A program made the position numbers and the translations under genes. From NCBI GenBank assembly GCA_036250195.1, contig JAVHZZ010000012.1, positions 90,352,591-90,416,590 on the forward strand: DNA of 64,000 nucleotides. The letters are read 5' to 3'. The stretch's first letter is position 1. The number at the start of each line of letters is the position of its first letter. A model generated the notes under the pieces. The model did no database searches and was not told the origin of the DNA. It was given only the letters and a program-made list of their open reading frames with translations. The stretch comes from Mixophyes australis. Taxonomy: Eukaryota; Chordata; Amphibia; Anura; Limnodynastidae. Shown here piece after piece: positions 30,281-45,431 of the stretch.

Positions 30281-33200
30281 GTCTAATGATTCAATTCATG
30301 ATTCATGATTCAATTCATGATTCATGATTCCTGATTCGATTCATGATTCATTTCATGATTCATGATTCATGATTCATGATTTATGATTCAATTCATGATT
30401 CATGGACCAATTCATGATTCATGATTCATGATTCGATTCATGATTCGATTCATGATTCATGATTCGATTAATGATTCGATTAATGATTCATGATTCAATT
30501 CATGATTCATGATTCATGATTCATGATTCGATTCATGATTCATGATTCGATTCATGATTCATGATTCGATTCATGATTCAAGATTCATGATTCGATTCAT
30601 GAATCGATTCGATTCATGATTTATGAATCATGATTCGATTCATGATTCATGAATCATGATTCGATTCATGATTCATGAATCATGATTCGATTCATGATTC
30701 ATGATTCATGATTTTAATTAATGGTTCATGATTCAATTCATGATTTATGATTCGATTCATGATTCATGATTCGATTCATGATTCATGATTTGATTAATGA
30801 TTCATGATTCAATTCATGTTTCATGATTCAATTCATGATTCATGATTCATGATTCGATTCATGATTCATGATTCGATTCATGATTCATCATTCGATTCAT
30901 GATTTAAGAATTATAATTCGATTCATTATTCTTGATTCATGATTCGATTCATGATTCATGAATCATGATTCGATTCATGATTCATGAATCATGATTCGAT
31001 TCATGATTCATGAATCCTGATTCGATTCATGATTCATGAATCATGATTTGATTCATGATTTATGATTCGATTAATGATTCATGATTCGATTCATGATTCA
31101 TGATTCAATTCATGATTCAATTCATGATTCATGATTCATGATTTATGATTCAATTCATGATTCATGATTCATGATTCAATTCATGATTCAATACATAATT
31201 CATGATTAAATTCATCATTCATGATTCATTTCATGATTCAATTCATGATTCATGATTCATGATTCATTTCATGATTTAGGATTCAGTTCATGATTCATGA
31301 TTCAATTCATGATTCATGATTCATGATTCGATTCATGATTCAATTCATGATTCATGATTCAATTTATGATTCATGATTCGATTCATGATTCAATTCATGT
31401 TTCATGATTCAATTCATGATTCAATTCATGATTTAATTCATGATTCATGATTCATGATTCAATTCATGTTTCATGATTCGATTCATGTTTCATGATTCAT
31501 TTCATGGTTCATGATTCGATTCATGTTTCATGATTCATGATTCAATTCATGATTTATGATTTGATTCATGATTTATGATTCAATTCATGATTCACGATTC
31601 ATGATTCATTTCATGATTCATGATTCGACTCATGATTCATGATTCGACTCATGATTCATCATTCAATTCATGATTCATAATTCATGATTCATGATTCATG
31701 ATTCAATTCATGATTTCTGATTCATGATTCAATTCATGGTTCATGATTCAATTCATGGTTCATGATTCATGTATTGATTCATAATTTATGATTCAATTCA
31801 TGATTCATGATTCATGATTTATGATTCAATTCATGATTCATGATTCACATCATGATTCAAGATTCATGATTCAATTCATGATTTATGATTCATGATTCGA
31901 CTCATGATTCATGATTCAATTCATGATTCATAATTCATGATTAAATTCATGATTCATGATTTAATTCATGATTCAATTTATGATTCAATTCATGATTCAT
32001 GATTCATGGTTCAATTCATGATTCATGATTCAATTCATGTCTAATGATTCAATTCATGATTCATGATTCAATTCATGATTCATGATTCCTGATTCGATTC
32101 ATGATTCATTTCATGATTCATGATTCATGATTTATGATTCAATTCATGATTCATGGACCAATTCATGATTCATGATTCGATTCATGATTCGATTCATGAT
32201 TCATGATTCGATTAATGATTCGATTAATGATTCATGATTCAATTCATGATTCATGATTCATGATTCGATTCATGATTCATGATTCGATTCATGATTCATG
32301 ATTCGATTCATGATTCAAGATTCATGATTCGATTCATGAATCGATTCGATTCATGATTCATGAATCATGATTCGATTCATGATTCATGATTCATGATTTT
32401 AATTCATGATTCATGATTCAGTTCATGATTTATGATTCGATTCATGATTCATGATTTGATTCATGATTCATGATTCGATTCATGATTCAAGATTCATGAT
32501 TCGATTCATGATTCATGATTATAATTCATGATTCATGATTATAATTCATGATTTATGATTCAATTCATGTTTCATGATTCAATTCATGATTCATGATTCA
32601 TGATTCGATTCATGATTCATCATTCGATTCATGATTCAAGAATTATAATTCGATTCATGATTTTTGATTCATGATTCATGAATCATGATTCGATTCATGA
32701 TTCATGAATCATGATTCGATTCATGATTCATGATTCATGATTCGATTCATGATTCATGATTCATGATTTGATTCATGATTCATGATTCGATTAATGATTC
32801 ATGATTCGATTCATGATTCATGATTCATGATTCGATTCATGATTCATGATTCAATTCATGATTCAATTCATGATTCATGATTCAATTCATGATTCATGAT
32901 TCAATTCATGATTCAATACATAATTCATGATTAAATTCATGATTCATGATTCATTTCATGATTCAATTCATGATTCATGATTCATGATTCATTTCATGAT
33001 TTAGGATTCAGTTCATGATTCATGATTCAATTCATGATTCATGATTCATGATTCGATTCATGATTCGATTCATGATTCAATTCATGATTCATGATTCAAT
33101 TTATGATTCATGATTCGATTCATGATTCAATTCATGTTTCATGATTCAATTCATGATTCAATTCATGATTTAATTCATGATTCATGATTCAAGATTCAAT

Positions 33201-33840
33201 TCATGTTTCATGATTCGAGATTCAATTCATGTTTCATGATTCGATTCATGTTTCATGATTCGATTCATGTTTCATGATTCATGATTCAATTCATGATTTA
33301 TGATTTGATTCATGATTTATGATTCAATTCATGATTCATGACTCATGATTCATTTCATGATTCATGATTCGACTCATGATTCATGATTCGACTCATGATT
33401 CATCATTCAATTCATGATTCATAATTCATGATTCATGATTCATAATTCAATTCATGATTTCTGATTCATGATTCAATTCATGGTTCATGATTCAATTCAT
33501 GGTTCATGATTCATGATTTATGATTCAATTCATGATTCATGATTCACATCATGATTCAAGATTCATGATTCAATTCATGATTTATGATTCATGATTCGAC
33601 TCATGATTCATGATTCATGATTCATTTCATAATTCATGATTCAATTCATGGTTCATGATTCATGAATTGATTCATGATTCATGATTTGATTCATGATTCA
33701 TGATTTGATTCATGATTCGATTCATGATTCATGATTTGATTCATGATTCGATTCATGATTCATGATTCAATTTATGATTCATAATTCATTTCATAATTCA
33801 TGATTCATGATTCATGATTTGATTCATGATTCAATTAATG
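30281..33840 (+). repeat. Internal 1.75 kb tandem pair in D2
   Basis: This is the D2 counterpart of 18,035-21,600: CATGTCTAATG at 30,281 and 32,039, ATGGACCAATTC at 30,414 and 32,155, TTAGGATTCAG at 31,276 and 33,001. About 136 bp is missing from the second half compared with D1, judged by the offset change between 32,155 and 33,001. Confidence 0.82.
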
Positions 33841-33871
33841 ATTCATGAATCATTAATTGAATCATGAATCA
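33820..33871. repeat. 52-bp perfect palindrome without spacer
   Basis: The left arm is 33,820-33,845 and the right arm 33,846-33,871; the arms are exact reverse complements with the centre in ATTCATGAAT. At the homologous place in D1 (around 21,730-21,770) the left arm is present and is followed directly by TGATTCATGATTTG, with no right arm. The right arm is therefore a clean 26-bp insertion copied in inverted orientation from its neighbour. It is the only inverted run of this length I found. Confidence 0.95.
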
Positions 33872-36494
33872 TGATTCATGATTTGATTCATGATTCGATT
33901 TATGATTCATGATTCAATTTATGATTCATAATTCATTTCATAATTCATGATTCATGATTCAATTCATTATTCAATTCATGATTCATGATTCAATTCATGA
34001 TTCATGATTCATGATTCATGATTCGATTCATGATTCGATTCATGATTCATGAATCATGATTAAATTCAATTTATGATTCATGATTCGATTAATGATTCAC
34101 GATTCAATTAATGATTCATGATTTGATTCATGATTCATGATTCAATTCATGATTCATGAATCATGATTCAATTCATGATTCATGAATCATGATTCAATTT
34201 AATTCATGATTCATGATTCGATTAATGATTCATGATTCAATTCATGATTCATGATTCATGATTTGATTCATAATTCATGATTCAAGATTCATGATTCAAG
34301 ATTCATGATTTGATTCATAATTCATGATTCAATTCATGATTCATGATTCATGATTTATGATTCAATTCATGATTCATGATTCAATTCATGATTCAATTCA
34401 TTATTCATGATTTGATTCGTGATTCATGATTCAATTCATGATTTAAGATTCATGATTCGACTCATATTTAATGCTTCAATTCATGATTCATGATTCATTC
34501 ATAATTCATGATTCATGATTCAATTCATGATTCATTCATAATTCATGATTCATGATTAAATTCATAATTTATGATTCATTCATGACTCATGATTCATGAT
34601 TCAATTCATGATTCGATTCATGATTCATGATTCATGATTCAATTCATGATTCATGATTCAATTCATGATTCATGATTCATGATTTATGATTCAATTCATG
34701 ATTCATGAACAAATTCATGATTCATGATTTATGATTCAATTCATGATTCATGAACAAATTCATGATTCATGATTCATGATTCGATTCATGATTCATGATT
34801 CGATTCATGATTCATGATTCGATTCATGATTCATTTCATGATTCATGATTCATGATTCATGATTCAATTCATGATTCATGATTCAATTCATGATTGCTGA
34901 TTCAATTCATTATTCATTATTCGATTCATGATTTAAGATTCATGATTCAATTCATGATTTATGATTCATGATTCGACTCATGATTCATGATTCAATTCAT
35001 GATTCATGATTCATGATTCGACTCATGATTCATGAGTCAATTCATGATTCATGATTCATGGTTCAATTCATGATTCATAATTTAATTCATGATTCATGAT
35101 TCATTTCATAATTCATGATTCATGATTCAATTCATGATTCAATTAATGATTCATGATTCATGATTCATGATTCGATTCATGATTCATGATTCAATTCATG
35201 ATTCATGATTCAATTTATGATTCATGATTCATTTCATAATTCATGATTCATGATTAAATTCATGATTCAATTCATGATTCATGATTCAATTAATGATTCA
35301 TGATTCATGATTCATGATTCGATTCATTATTCAATTCATGATTCATGAATCATGATTAAATTCAATTTATGATTCATGATTCGATTCATGATTCACGATT
35401 CAATTAATGATTCATGATTTGATTCATGATTCATGATTCAATTCATGATTCATGAATCATGATTCAATTTAATTCATGATTCATGATTCGATTAATGATT
35501 CATGATTCAATTTATGATTCATGATTCATGATTTGATTCATAATTCATGATTCAAGATTCATGATTTGATTCATAATTCATGATTCAATTCATGATTCAT
35601 GATTCATGATTTATGATTCAATTCATGATTCATGATTCAATTCATGATTCAATTCATTATTCATGATTCGATTCGTGATTCAAGATTCATGATTCAATTC
35701 ATGATTCATTCATAATTCATGATTCATGATTAAATTCATAATTTATGATTCATTCATGACTCATGAATCATGATTCAATTCATGATTCAGTTCATGATTC
35801 AATTCATGATTCATGATTCATGATTCGATTCATGATTCATGATTCAATTCATGATTCATGATTCAATTCATGATTCAATTCATGTCTAATGATTCAATTC
35901 ATGATTCATGATTCATGATTCCTGATTCGATTCATGATTCATTTCATGATTCATGATTCATGATTTATGATTCAATTCATGATTCATGGACCAATTCATG
36001 ATTCATGATTCATGATTCGATTCATGATTCATGATTCGATTCATGATTCATGATTCGATTAATGATTCATGATTCATGATTCATGATTCATGATTCGATT
36101 CATGATTCATGATTCGATTCATGATTCATGATTCGATTCATGATTCAAGATTCATGATTCGATTCATGATTCTTGATTCATGATTCGATTCATGAATCAT
36201 GATTCGATTCATGAATCATGATTCGATTCATGATTTATGATTCATGATTTGATTCATGATTCATGATTCAATTCATGATTCATGATTCGATTCATGATTC
36301 ATGATTCAATTCATGATTCATCATTCAATTCATGATTCATGATTCATGATTCATGATTCAATTCATGATTTCTGATTCATAATTCAATTCATGATTCATG
36401 ATTCAATTCATGGTTCATGATTCATGATTTATGATTCAATTCATGATTCATGATTCATGATTCATGATTTATGATTCAATTCATGATTCATGAT

Positions 36495-36674
36495 TCACAT
36501 CATGATTCATGATTCAATTCATGATTTATGATTCATGATTTGACTCATGATTCATGATTCAATTCATGATTCATGATTCATGATTCACATCACGATTCAT
36601 GATTCAATTCATGATTTATGATTCATGATTTGACTCATGATTCATGATTCAATTCATGATTCATGATTCATGAT
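36495..36674 (+). repeat. 90-bp tandem duplication present in D2 only
   Basis: TCACATCA occurs at 36,495 and 36,585, and TGACTCATG at 36,541 and 36,631, both 90 bp apart. D1 (25,275 onward) has a single copy. The second repeat carries TCACATCACG where the first has TCACATCATG. Confidence 0.85.
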
Positions 36675-38917
36675 TCAATTCATGATTCATAATTTAATTC
36701 ATGATTCATGATTCATTTCATAATTCATGATTCATGATTCAATTCATGGTTCATGATTCATGATTCAATTTATGATTCATGATTCATTTCATAATTCATG
36801 ATTCATGATTCAATTCATGATTCATGATTCAATTAATGATTCATGATTCATGATTCATGATTTGATTCTTGATTCGATTCATGATTCATGATTCAATTCA
36901 TGATTCATGATTCAATTCATGATTCATGATTCAATTTATGATTCATAATTCATTTCATAATTCATGATTCATGATTCAATTCATGATTCAATTCATGATT
37001 CATGATTCAATTCATGATTCATGATTCATGATTCATGATTCGATTCATGATTCGATTCATGATTCATGAATCATGATTAAATTCAATTTATGATTCATGA
37101 TTCGATTCATGATTCATGATTCAATTCATGATTCATGAATCATGATTCAATTTAATTCATGATTCATGATTCGATTAATGATTCATGATTCAATTCATGA
37201 TTCATGATTCATGATTTGATTCATAATTCATGATTCAAGATTCATGATTCAAGATTCATGATTTGATTCATAATTTATGATTCGATTCATGATTCATGAT
37301 TTATGATTCAATTCAAGATTCATGATTCAATTCATGATTTAAGATTCATGATTCGACTCATATTTAATGCTTCAATTCATGATTCATTCATAATTCATGA
37401 TTCATGATTAAATTCATAATTTATGATTCATTCATGACTCATGATTCATGATTCAATTCATGATTCGATTCATGATTCATGATTCATGATTCAATTCATG
37501 ATTCATGATTTAATTCATGATTCATAATTCATGTTTCGATTCATGATTCAGTTCATGATTCAATTCATGATTCATGATTCATGATTCGATTCATGATTCA
37601 TGATTCAATTCATGATTCACGATTCAATTCATGATTCACGATTCAATTCATGATTCATGATTTGATTCATGATTCATGATTCAATTCATGATTCATGAAT
37701 CATGATTCAATTTAATTCATGATTCATGATTCGATTAATGATTCATGATTCAATTCATGATTCATGATTCATGATTTGATTCATAATTCATGATTCAAGA
37801 TTCATGATTTGATTCATAATTCATGATTCAATTCATGATTCATGATTCATGATTTATGATTCAATTCATGATTCATGATTCAATTCATGATTCAATTCAT
37901 TATTCATGATTCGATTCGTGATTCAAGATTCATGATTCAATTCATGATTCATTCATAATTCATGATTCATGATTCAATTCATAATTTATGATTCATTCAT
38001 GACTCATGAATCATGATTCAATTAATGATTCGATTCATGATTCATGATTAAATTCATGATTCATGATTTAATTCATGATTCATAATTCATGTTTCGATTC
38101 ATGATTCAGTTCATGATTCAATTCATGATTCATGATTCATGATTCGATTCATGATTCATGATTCAATTCATGATTCATGATTCAATTCATGATTCAATTC
38201 ATGTCTAATGATTCAATTCATGATTCATGATTCAATTCATGATTCATTTCATGATTCATGATTCATGATTTATGATTCAATTCATGATTCATAGACCAAT
38301 TCATGATTCATGATTCATGATTCGATTCATGATTCATGATTCGATTCATGATTCATGATTCGATTAATGATTCATGATTCATGATTCATGATTCATGATT
38401 CGATTCATGATTCATGATTCGATTCATGATTCATGATTCGATTCATGATTCATGATTCGATTCATGATTCGATTCATGATTCAAGATTCATGATTCGATT
38501 CATGATTCTTGATTCATGATTCGATTCATGATTCATGAATCATGATTCGATTCATGATTCATGAATCATGATTCGATTCATGAATCATGATTCGAATTAT
38601 GATTTATGATTCATGATTTGATTCATGATTCATGATTCAATTCATGATTCATGATTCAATTCATGATTCATGATTCGATTCATGATTCATGATTCAATTC
38701 ATGATTCATGATTCAATTCATGATTCATGATTCAATTCATGATTCATGATTCATGATTCGATTCATGATTCATCATTCGATTCATGATTCAAGAATTATA
38801 ATTCGATTCATGATTCTTGATTCATGATTCGATTCATGATTCATGAATCATGATTCGATTCATCATTCGATTCATGATTCAAGCATTATAATTCGATTCA
38901 TGATTCTTGATTCATGA

Positions 38918-39030
38918 TTCGATTCATGATTCATGAATCATGATTCGATTCATGATTCATGAATCATGATTCGATTCATAATTCATGAATCATGATTCGA
39001 TTCATGATTCATGAATCATGATTCGATTCA
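38918..39030 (+). repeat. Array of four 26-bp dyad units (D2)
   Basis: GAATC of the ATGAATC word occurs at 38,935, 38,961, 38,987 and 39,013, spaced 26 bp. One unit carries ATAATTC in place of ATGATTC (near 38,979). The homologous D1 array has five units, so exactly one 26-bp unit was gained or lost. Confidence 0.9.
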
Positions 39031-42000
39031 TGATTCATGATTCATGATTTGATTCATGATTCATGATTTGATTCATGATTCATGATTTTATTCATGATTC
39101 ATGATTTGATTCATGATTCATGATTCAATTCATGATTCATGATTCAATTCATGATTCATGATTCGATTAATGATTCATGATTCATGATTTATGATTCAAT
39201 TCATGATTCATGATTCATGATTTATGATTCAATTCATGATTCATGATTCAATTCATGATTCATGATTCAATTCATGATTCATGATTCATTTCATGATTCA
39301 ATTCATGTTTTATGATTCATGATTCATTTGATGATTCATGATACATGATTCAAATTATGATTTGATTCATGATTCAATTCATGATTAATGATTCATGATT
39401 CATTTCATGATTTAGGATTCAATTCATGATTCATGATTCAATTCAGGATTCATGATTCATGATTCGATTCATGATTCGATTCATGATTCAATTCATGATT
39501 CAATTCATGATTCATGATTCAATTTATGATTCATGATTCGATTCATGATTCAATTCATGTTTCATGATTCAATTCATGATTTAATTCATGATTCATGATT
39601 CATGATTCGATTCATGTTTTATGATTCGATTCATGTTTTATGATTCGATTCATGTTTCATGATTCATTTCATGGTTCATGATTCATGATTCAATTCATGA
39701 TTTATGATTTGATTCATGATTTATGATTCAATTCATGATTCATAATTCATGATTCATGATTCATTTCATGATTCATGATTCGACTCATGATTCATCATTC
39801 AATTCATGATTCATGATTCATGATTCATGATTCAATTCATGATTTCTGATTCATAATTCAATTCATGATTCATGATTCAATTCATGGTTCATGATTCAAT
39901 TCATGGTTCATGATTCATGTATTGATTCATAATTTATGATTCAATTCATCATTCATGATTCATGATTTATGATTCAATTCAAGATTCATGATTCATGATT
40001 TATGATTCAATTCATCATTCATGATTCACATCATGATTCATGATTCAATTCATGATTTATGATTCATGATTTGACTCATGATTCATGATTCAATTCATGA
40101 TTCATGATTCATGATTCAATTCATGATTCATAATTTATTTCATGATTCATGATTCATTTCATAATTCATGATTCATGATTCAATTCATGGTTCATGATTC
40201 ATGATTCAATTTATGATTCATGATTAATTTCATAATTCATGATTCATGATTCAATTCATGATTCATGATTCAATTAATGATTCATGATTCATGATTCATG
40301 ATTTGATTCATGATTCGATTCATGATTCATGATTCAATTCATGATTCATGATTCAATTTATGATTCATAATTCATTTCATAATTCATGATTCATGATTCA
40401 ATTCATGATTCAATTCATGATTCATGATTCAATTCATGATTCATGATTCATGATTCGATTCATGATTCGATTCATGATTCATGAATCATGATTAAATTCA
40501 ATTTATGATTCATGATTCGATTCATGATTCATGATTCAATTCATGATTCATGAATCATGATTCAATTTAATTCATGATTCATGATTCGATTAATGATTCA
40601 TGATTCAATTCATGATTCATGATTCATGATTTGATTCATAATTCATGATTCAAGATTCATGATTCAAGATTCATGATTTGATTCATAATTCATGATTCAA
40701 TTCATGATTCATGATTCATGATTTATGATTCAATTCATGATTCATGATTCAATTCATGATTCAATTCATGATTCATGATTCAATTCATGATTCGATTCAT
40801 GTTTCAATTCATGATTCATGATTTAATTCATGATTCATAATTCATGTTTCGATTCATGATTCAGTTCATGATTCAATTCATGATTCAATTCATGATTCAT
40901 GATTCATGATTCGATTCATGATTCATGATTCGATTCATGATTCATGATTCAATTCATGATTCACGATTCAATTCATGATTCATGATTCGATTCATGATTC
41001 ATGATTCAATTCATGATTCATGAATCATGATTCAATTTAATTCATGATTCATGATTCGATTAATGATTCATGATTCAATTCATGATTCATGATTCATGAT
41101 TTGATTCATAATTCATGATTCAAGATTCATGATTCAAGATTTATGATTTGATTCATAATTCATGATTCAATTCATGATTCATGATTCATGATTTATGATT
41201 CAATTCATGATTCATGATTCAATTCATGATTCAATTCATTATTCATGATTCGATTCGTGATTCAAGATTAATGATTCAATTCATGATTTAAGATTCATGA
41301 TTCGACTCATATTTAATGCTTCAATTCATGATTCATTCATAATTCATGATTCATGATTAAATTCATAATTTATGATTCATTCATGACTCATGATTCATAA
41401 TTCAATTCATGATTCGATTCATGATTCATGATTCAATTCATGATTCATGATTTAATTCATGATTCATAATTCATGTTTCGATTCATGATTCAGTTCATGA
41501 TTCAATTCATGATTCATGATTCATGATTCGATTCATGATTCATGATTCAATTCATGATTCATGATTCAATTCATGATTCATGATTCAATTCATGTTTAAT
41601 GATTCAATTCATGATTCATGATTCAATTCATGATTCATGATTCATGATTTATGATTCAATTCATGATTCATGAACCAATTCATGATTCATGATTCATGAT
41701 TCGATTCATGATTCATGATTCGATTAATGATTCATGATTCAATTAATGATTCATGATTCATGATTCGATTCATGATTCATGATTCGATTCATGATTCATG
41801 ATTCGATTCATGATTCAAGATTCATGATTCGATTCATGATTCTTGATTCATGATTCGATTCATGATTCATGATTCATGATTTGATTAATGATTCATGAGT
41901 CAATTCATGATTCATGATTCAATTCATGATTCATGATTCGATTCATGATTCATGATTTGATTCATGATTCATGATTCAATTCATGATTCATCATTCGATT

Positions 42001-42043
42001 CATGATTCAAGAATTATGATTCGATTCATGATTCTTGATTCAT

Positions 42044-42186
42044 GATTCGATTCATGATTCATGAATCATGATTCGATTCATGATTCATGAATCATGATTC
42101 GATTCATGATTCATGAATCATGATTCGATTCATGATTCATGAATCATGATTCGATTCATGATTCATGAATCATGATTCGATTCATG
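42044..42186 (+). repeat. Array of five 26-bp dyad units
   Basis: GAATC of the ATGAATC word occurs at 42,063, 42,089, 42,115, 42,141 and 42,167, exactly 26 bp apart. Each unit holds the 20-bp palindrome described for 27,613-27,750. It follows a variant AAGAATTATGATTC block. Confidence 0.92.
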
Positions 42187-44107
42187 ATTTATGATTCAAT
42201 TCATGATTCATGATTCAATTCATGATTCAATTCATGATTCATGATTCAATTCATGATTCATGATTCGATTCATGATGCGATTCATGATTCATGATTCAAT
42301 TCATGATTCATGATTCAATTTATGATTCATAATTCATTTCATAATTCATGATTCATGATTCAATTCATGATTCAATTCATGATTCATGATTCAATTCATG
42401 ATTCATGATTCGATTCATGATTCGATTCATGATTCATGAATCATGATTAAATTCAATTTATGATTCATGATTTGATTCATGATTCATGATTCAATTCATG
42501 ATTCATGAATCATGATTCAATTTAATTCATGATTCATGATTCGATTAATGATTCATGATTCAATTCATGATTCATGATTTGATTCATAATTCATGATTCA
42601 AGATTCATGATTCAAGATTCATGATTTGATTCATAATTCATGATTCAATTCATGATTCATGATTTATGATTCAATTCATGATTCATGATTCAATTCATGA
42701 TTCAATTCATGATTCGATTCATGATTCGATTCATGATTCATGATTCAATTCATGATTCATGATTTAATTCATGATTCATAATTCATGTTTCGATTCATGA
42801 TTTAGTTCATGATTCAATTCATGATTCATGATTCATGATTCGATTCATGATTCAATTCATGATTCACGATTCAATTCATGATTCATGATTTGATTCATGA
42901 TTCATGATTCAATTCATGATTCATGAATCATGATTCAATTTAATTCATGATTCATGATTCGATTAATGATTCATGATTCAATTCATGATTCATGATTCAT
43001 GATTTGATTCATAATTCATGATTCAAGATTCATGATTTGATTCATAATTCATGATTCAATTCATGATTCATGATTTATGATTCAATTCATGATTCATGAT
43101 TCAATTCATGATTCAATTCATTATTCATGATTCGATTCGTGATTCAAGATTCATGATTCAATTCATGATTCATTCATAATTCATGATTCATGATTAAATT
43201 CATAATTTATGATTCATTCATGACTCATGAATCATGATTCAATTAATGATTCGATTCATGATTCATGATTCATGATTAAATTCATGATTCATGATTTAAT
43301 TCATGATTCATAATTCATGTTTCGATTCATGATTCAGTTCATGATTCAAATTATGATTCATGATTCATGATTCGATTCATGATTCATGATTCAATTCATG
43401 ATTCATGATTCAATTCATGATTCATGATTCCTGATTCGATTCATGATTCATTTCATGATTCATGATTCATGATTTATGATTCAATTCATGATTCATGGAC
43501 CAATTCATGATTCATGATTCATGATTCGATTTATGATTCATGATTCGATTCATGATTCATGATTCGATTCATGATTCATGATTCGATTCATGATTCATGA
43601 TTCGATTCATGATTCATGATTCGATTCATGATTCATGATTCGATTCATGATTCAAGATTCATGATTCGATTCATGATTCTTGATTCATGATTCGATTCAT
43701 GATTCTTGATTCATGATTCGATTCATGATTCATGAATCATGATTCGATTCATGAATCATGATTCGATTCATGATTTATGATTCATGATTTGATTTATGAT
43801 TCATGATTCAATTCATGATTCATGATTCAATTCATGATTCATGATTCGATTCATGATTCATGATTCAATTCATGATTCATGATTCAATTCATGATTCAAT
43901 TCATGATTCATGATTCATGATTCGATTCATGATTCATCATTCGATTTATGATTCATCATTCGATTCATGATTCAAGAATTATAATTCGATTCATGATTCT
44001 TGATTCATGATTCGATTCATGATTCATGAATCATGATTCGATTCATGATTCATCATTCGATTCATGATTCAAGCATTATAATTTGATTCATGATTCTTGA
44101 TTCATGA

Positions 44108-44222
44108 TTCGATTCATGATTCATGAATCATGATTCGATTCATGATTCATGAATCATGATTCGATTCATGATTCATGAATCATGATTCGATTCATGATTC
44201 ATGAATCATGATTCGATTCATG
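44108..44222 (+). repeat. Array of four 26-bp dyad units, first 1.2-kb copy
   Basis: GAATC of the ATGAATC word occurs at 44,125, 44,151, 44,177 and 44,203, spaced 26 bp. Confidence 0.9.
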
Positions 44223-45316
44223 ATTCATGATTTGATTCATGATTCATGATTTGATTCATGATTCATGATTTTATTCATGATTCATGATTTGATTCATGAT
44301 TCATGATTCAATTCATGATTCATGATTCAATTCATTATTCATGATTCGATTCGTGATTCAAGATTCATGATTCAATTCATGATTCATTCATAATTCATGA
44401 TTCATGATTAAATTCATAATTTATGATTCATTCATGACTCATGAATCATGATTCAATTAATGATTCGATTCATGATTCATGATTCATGATTAAATTCATG
44501 ATTCATGATTTAATTCATGATTCATAATTCATGTTTCGATTCATGATTCAGTTCATGATTCAATTCATGATTCATGATTCATGATTCGATTCATGATTCA
44601 TGATTCAATTCATGATTCATGATTCAATTCATGATTCATGATTCCTGATTCGATTCATGATTCATTTCATGATTCATGATTCATGATTTATGATTCAATT
44701 CATGATTCATGGACCAATTCATGATTCATGATTCATGATTCGATTTATGATTCATGATTCGATTCATGATTCATGATTCGATTCATGATTCATGATTCAT
44801 GATTCGATTCATGATTCATGATTCGATTCATGATTCATGATTCGATTCATGATTCAAGATTCATGATTCGATTCATGATTCTTGATTCATGATTCGATTC
44901 ATGATTCTTGATTCATGATTCGATTCATGATTCATGAATCATGATTCGATTCATGAATCATGATTCGATTCATGATTTATGATTCATGATTTGATTTATG
45001 ATTCATGATTCAATTCATGATTCATGATTCAATTCATGATTCATGATTCGATTCATGATTCATGATTCAATTCATGATTCATGATTCAATTCATGATTCA
45101 TGATTCAATTCATGATTCATGATTCATGATTCGATTCATGATTCATCATTCGATTCATGATTCATCATTCGATTCATGATTCAAGAATTATAATTCGATT
45201 CATGATTCTTCATTCATGATTCGATTCATGATTCATGAATCATGATTCGATTCATGATTCATCATTCGATTCATGATTCAAGCATTATAATTTGATTCAT
45301 GATTCTTGATTCATGA

Positions 45317-45431
45317 TTCGATTCATGATTCATGAATCATGATTCGATTCATGATTCATGAATCATGATTCGATTCATGATTCATGAATCATGATTCGAT
45401 TCATGATTCATGAATCATGATTCGATTCATG
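45317..45431 (+). repeat. Array of four 26-bp dyad units, second 1.2-kb copy
   Basis: GAATC of the ATGAATC word occurs at 45,334, 45,360, 45,386 and 45,412, spaced 26 bp; same count as the first copy. Confidence 0.9.

Larger units (their letters stand above)
30200..41200 (+). repeat. Large segmental copy D2 (~11 kb)
   Basis: This is the second copy of the 17.9-30.2 kb segment; landmark offsets are given there. Example substitutions against D1 are ATTAATGATTC (near 18,470) against ATTAATGGTTC (near 30,720), and CATGATTCTTG (near 18,671) against CATTATTCTTG (near 30,925). D2 lacks one 534/541-bp duplication and one 26-mer unit, and gains a 90-bp tandem duplication and a 26-bp inverted insertion. 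Homology becomes unclear after about 41.1 kb; the right edge is uncertain by about 200 bp. Confidence 0.83.

Noticed and set aside
17900..41200. The possibility that D1/D2 is an assembly duplication rather than real.
   Set aside because: The copies differ by scattered substitutions, a 26-bp inverted insertion, a 534/541-bp duplication, a 90-bp duplication and a 26-mer count change, which an exact assembly echo would not show. Confirmation still needs spanning reads.
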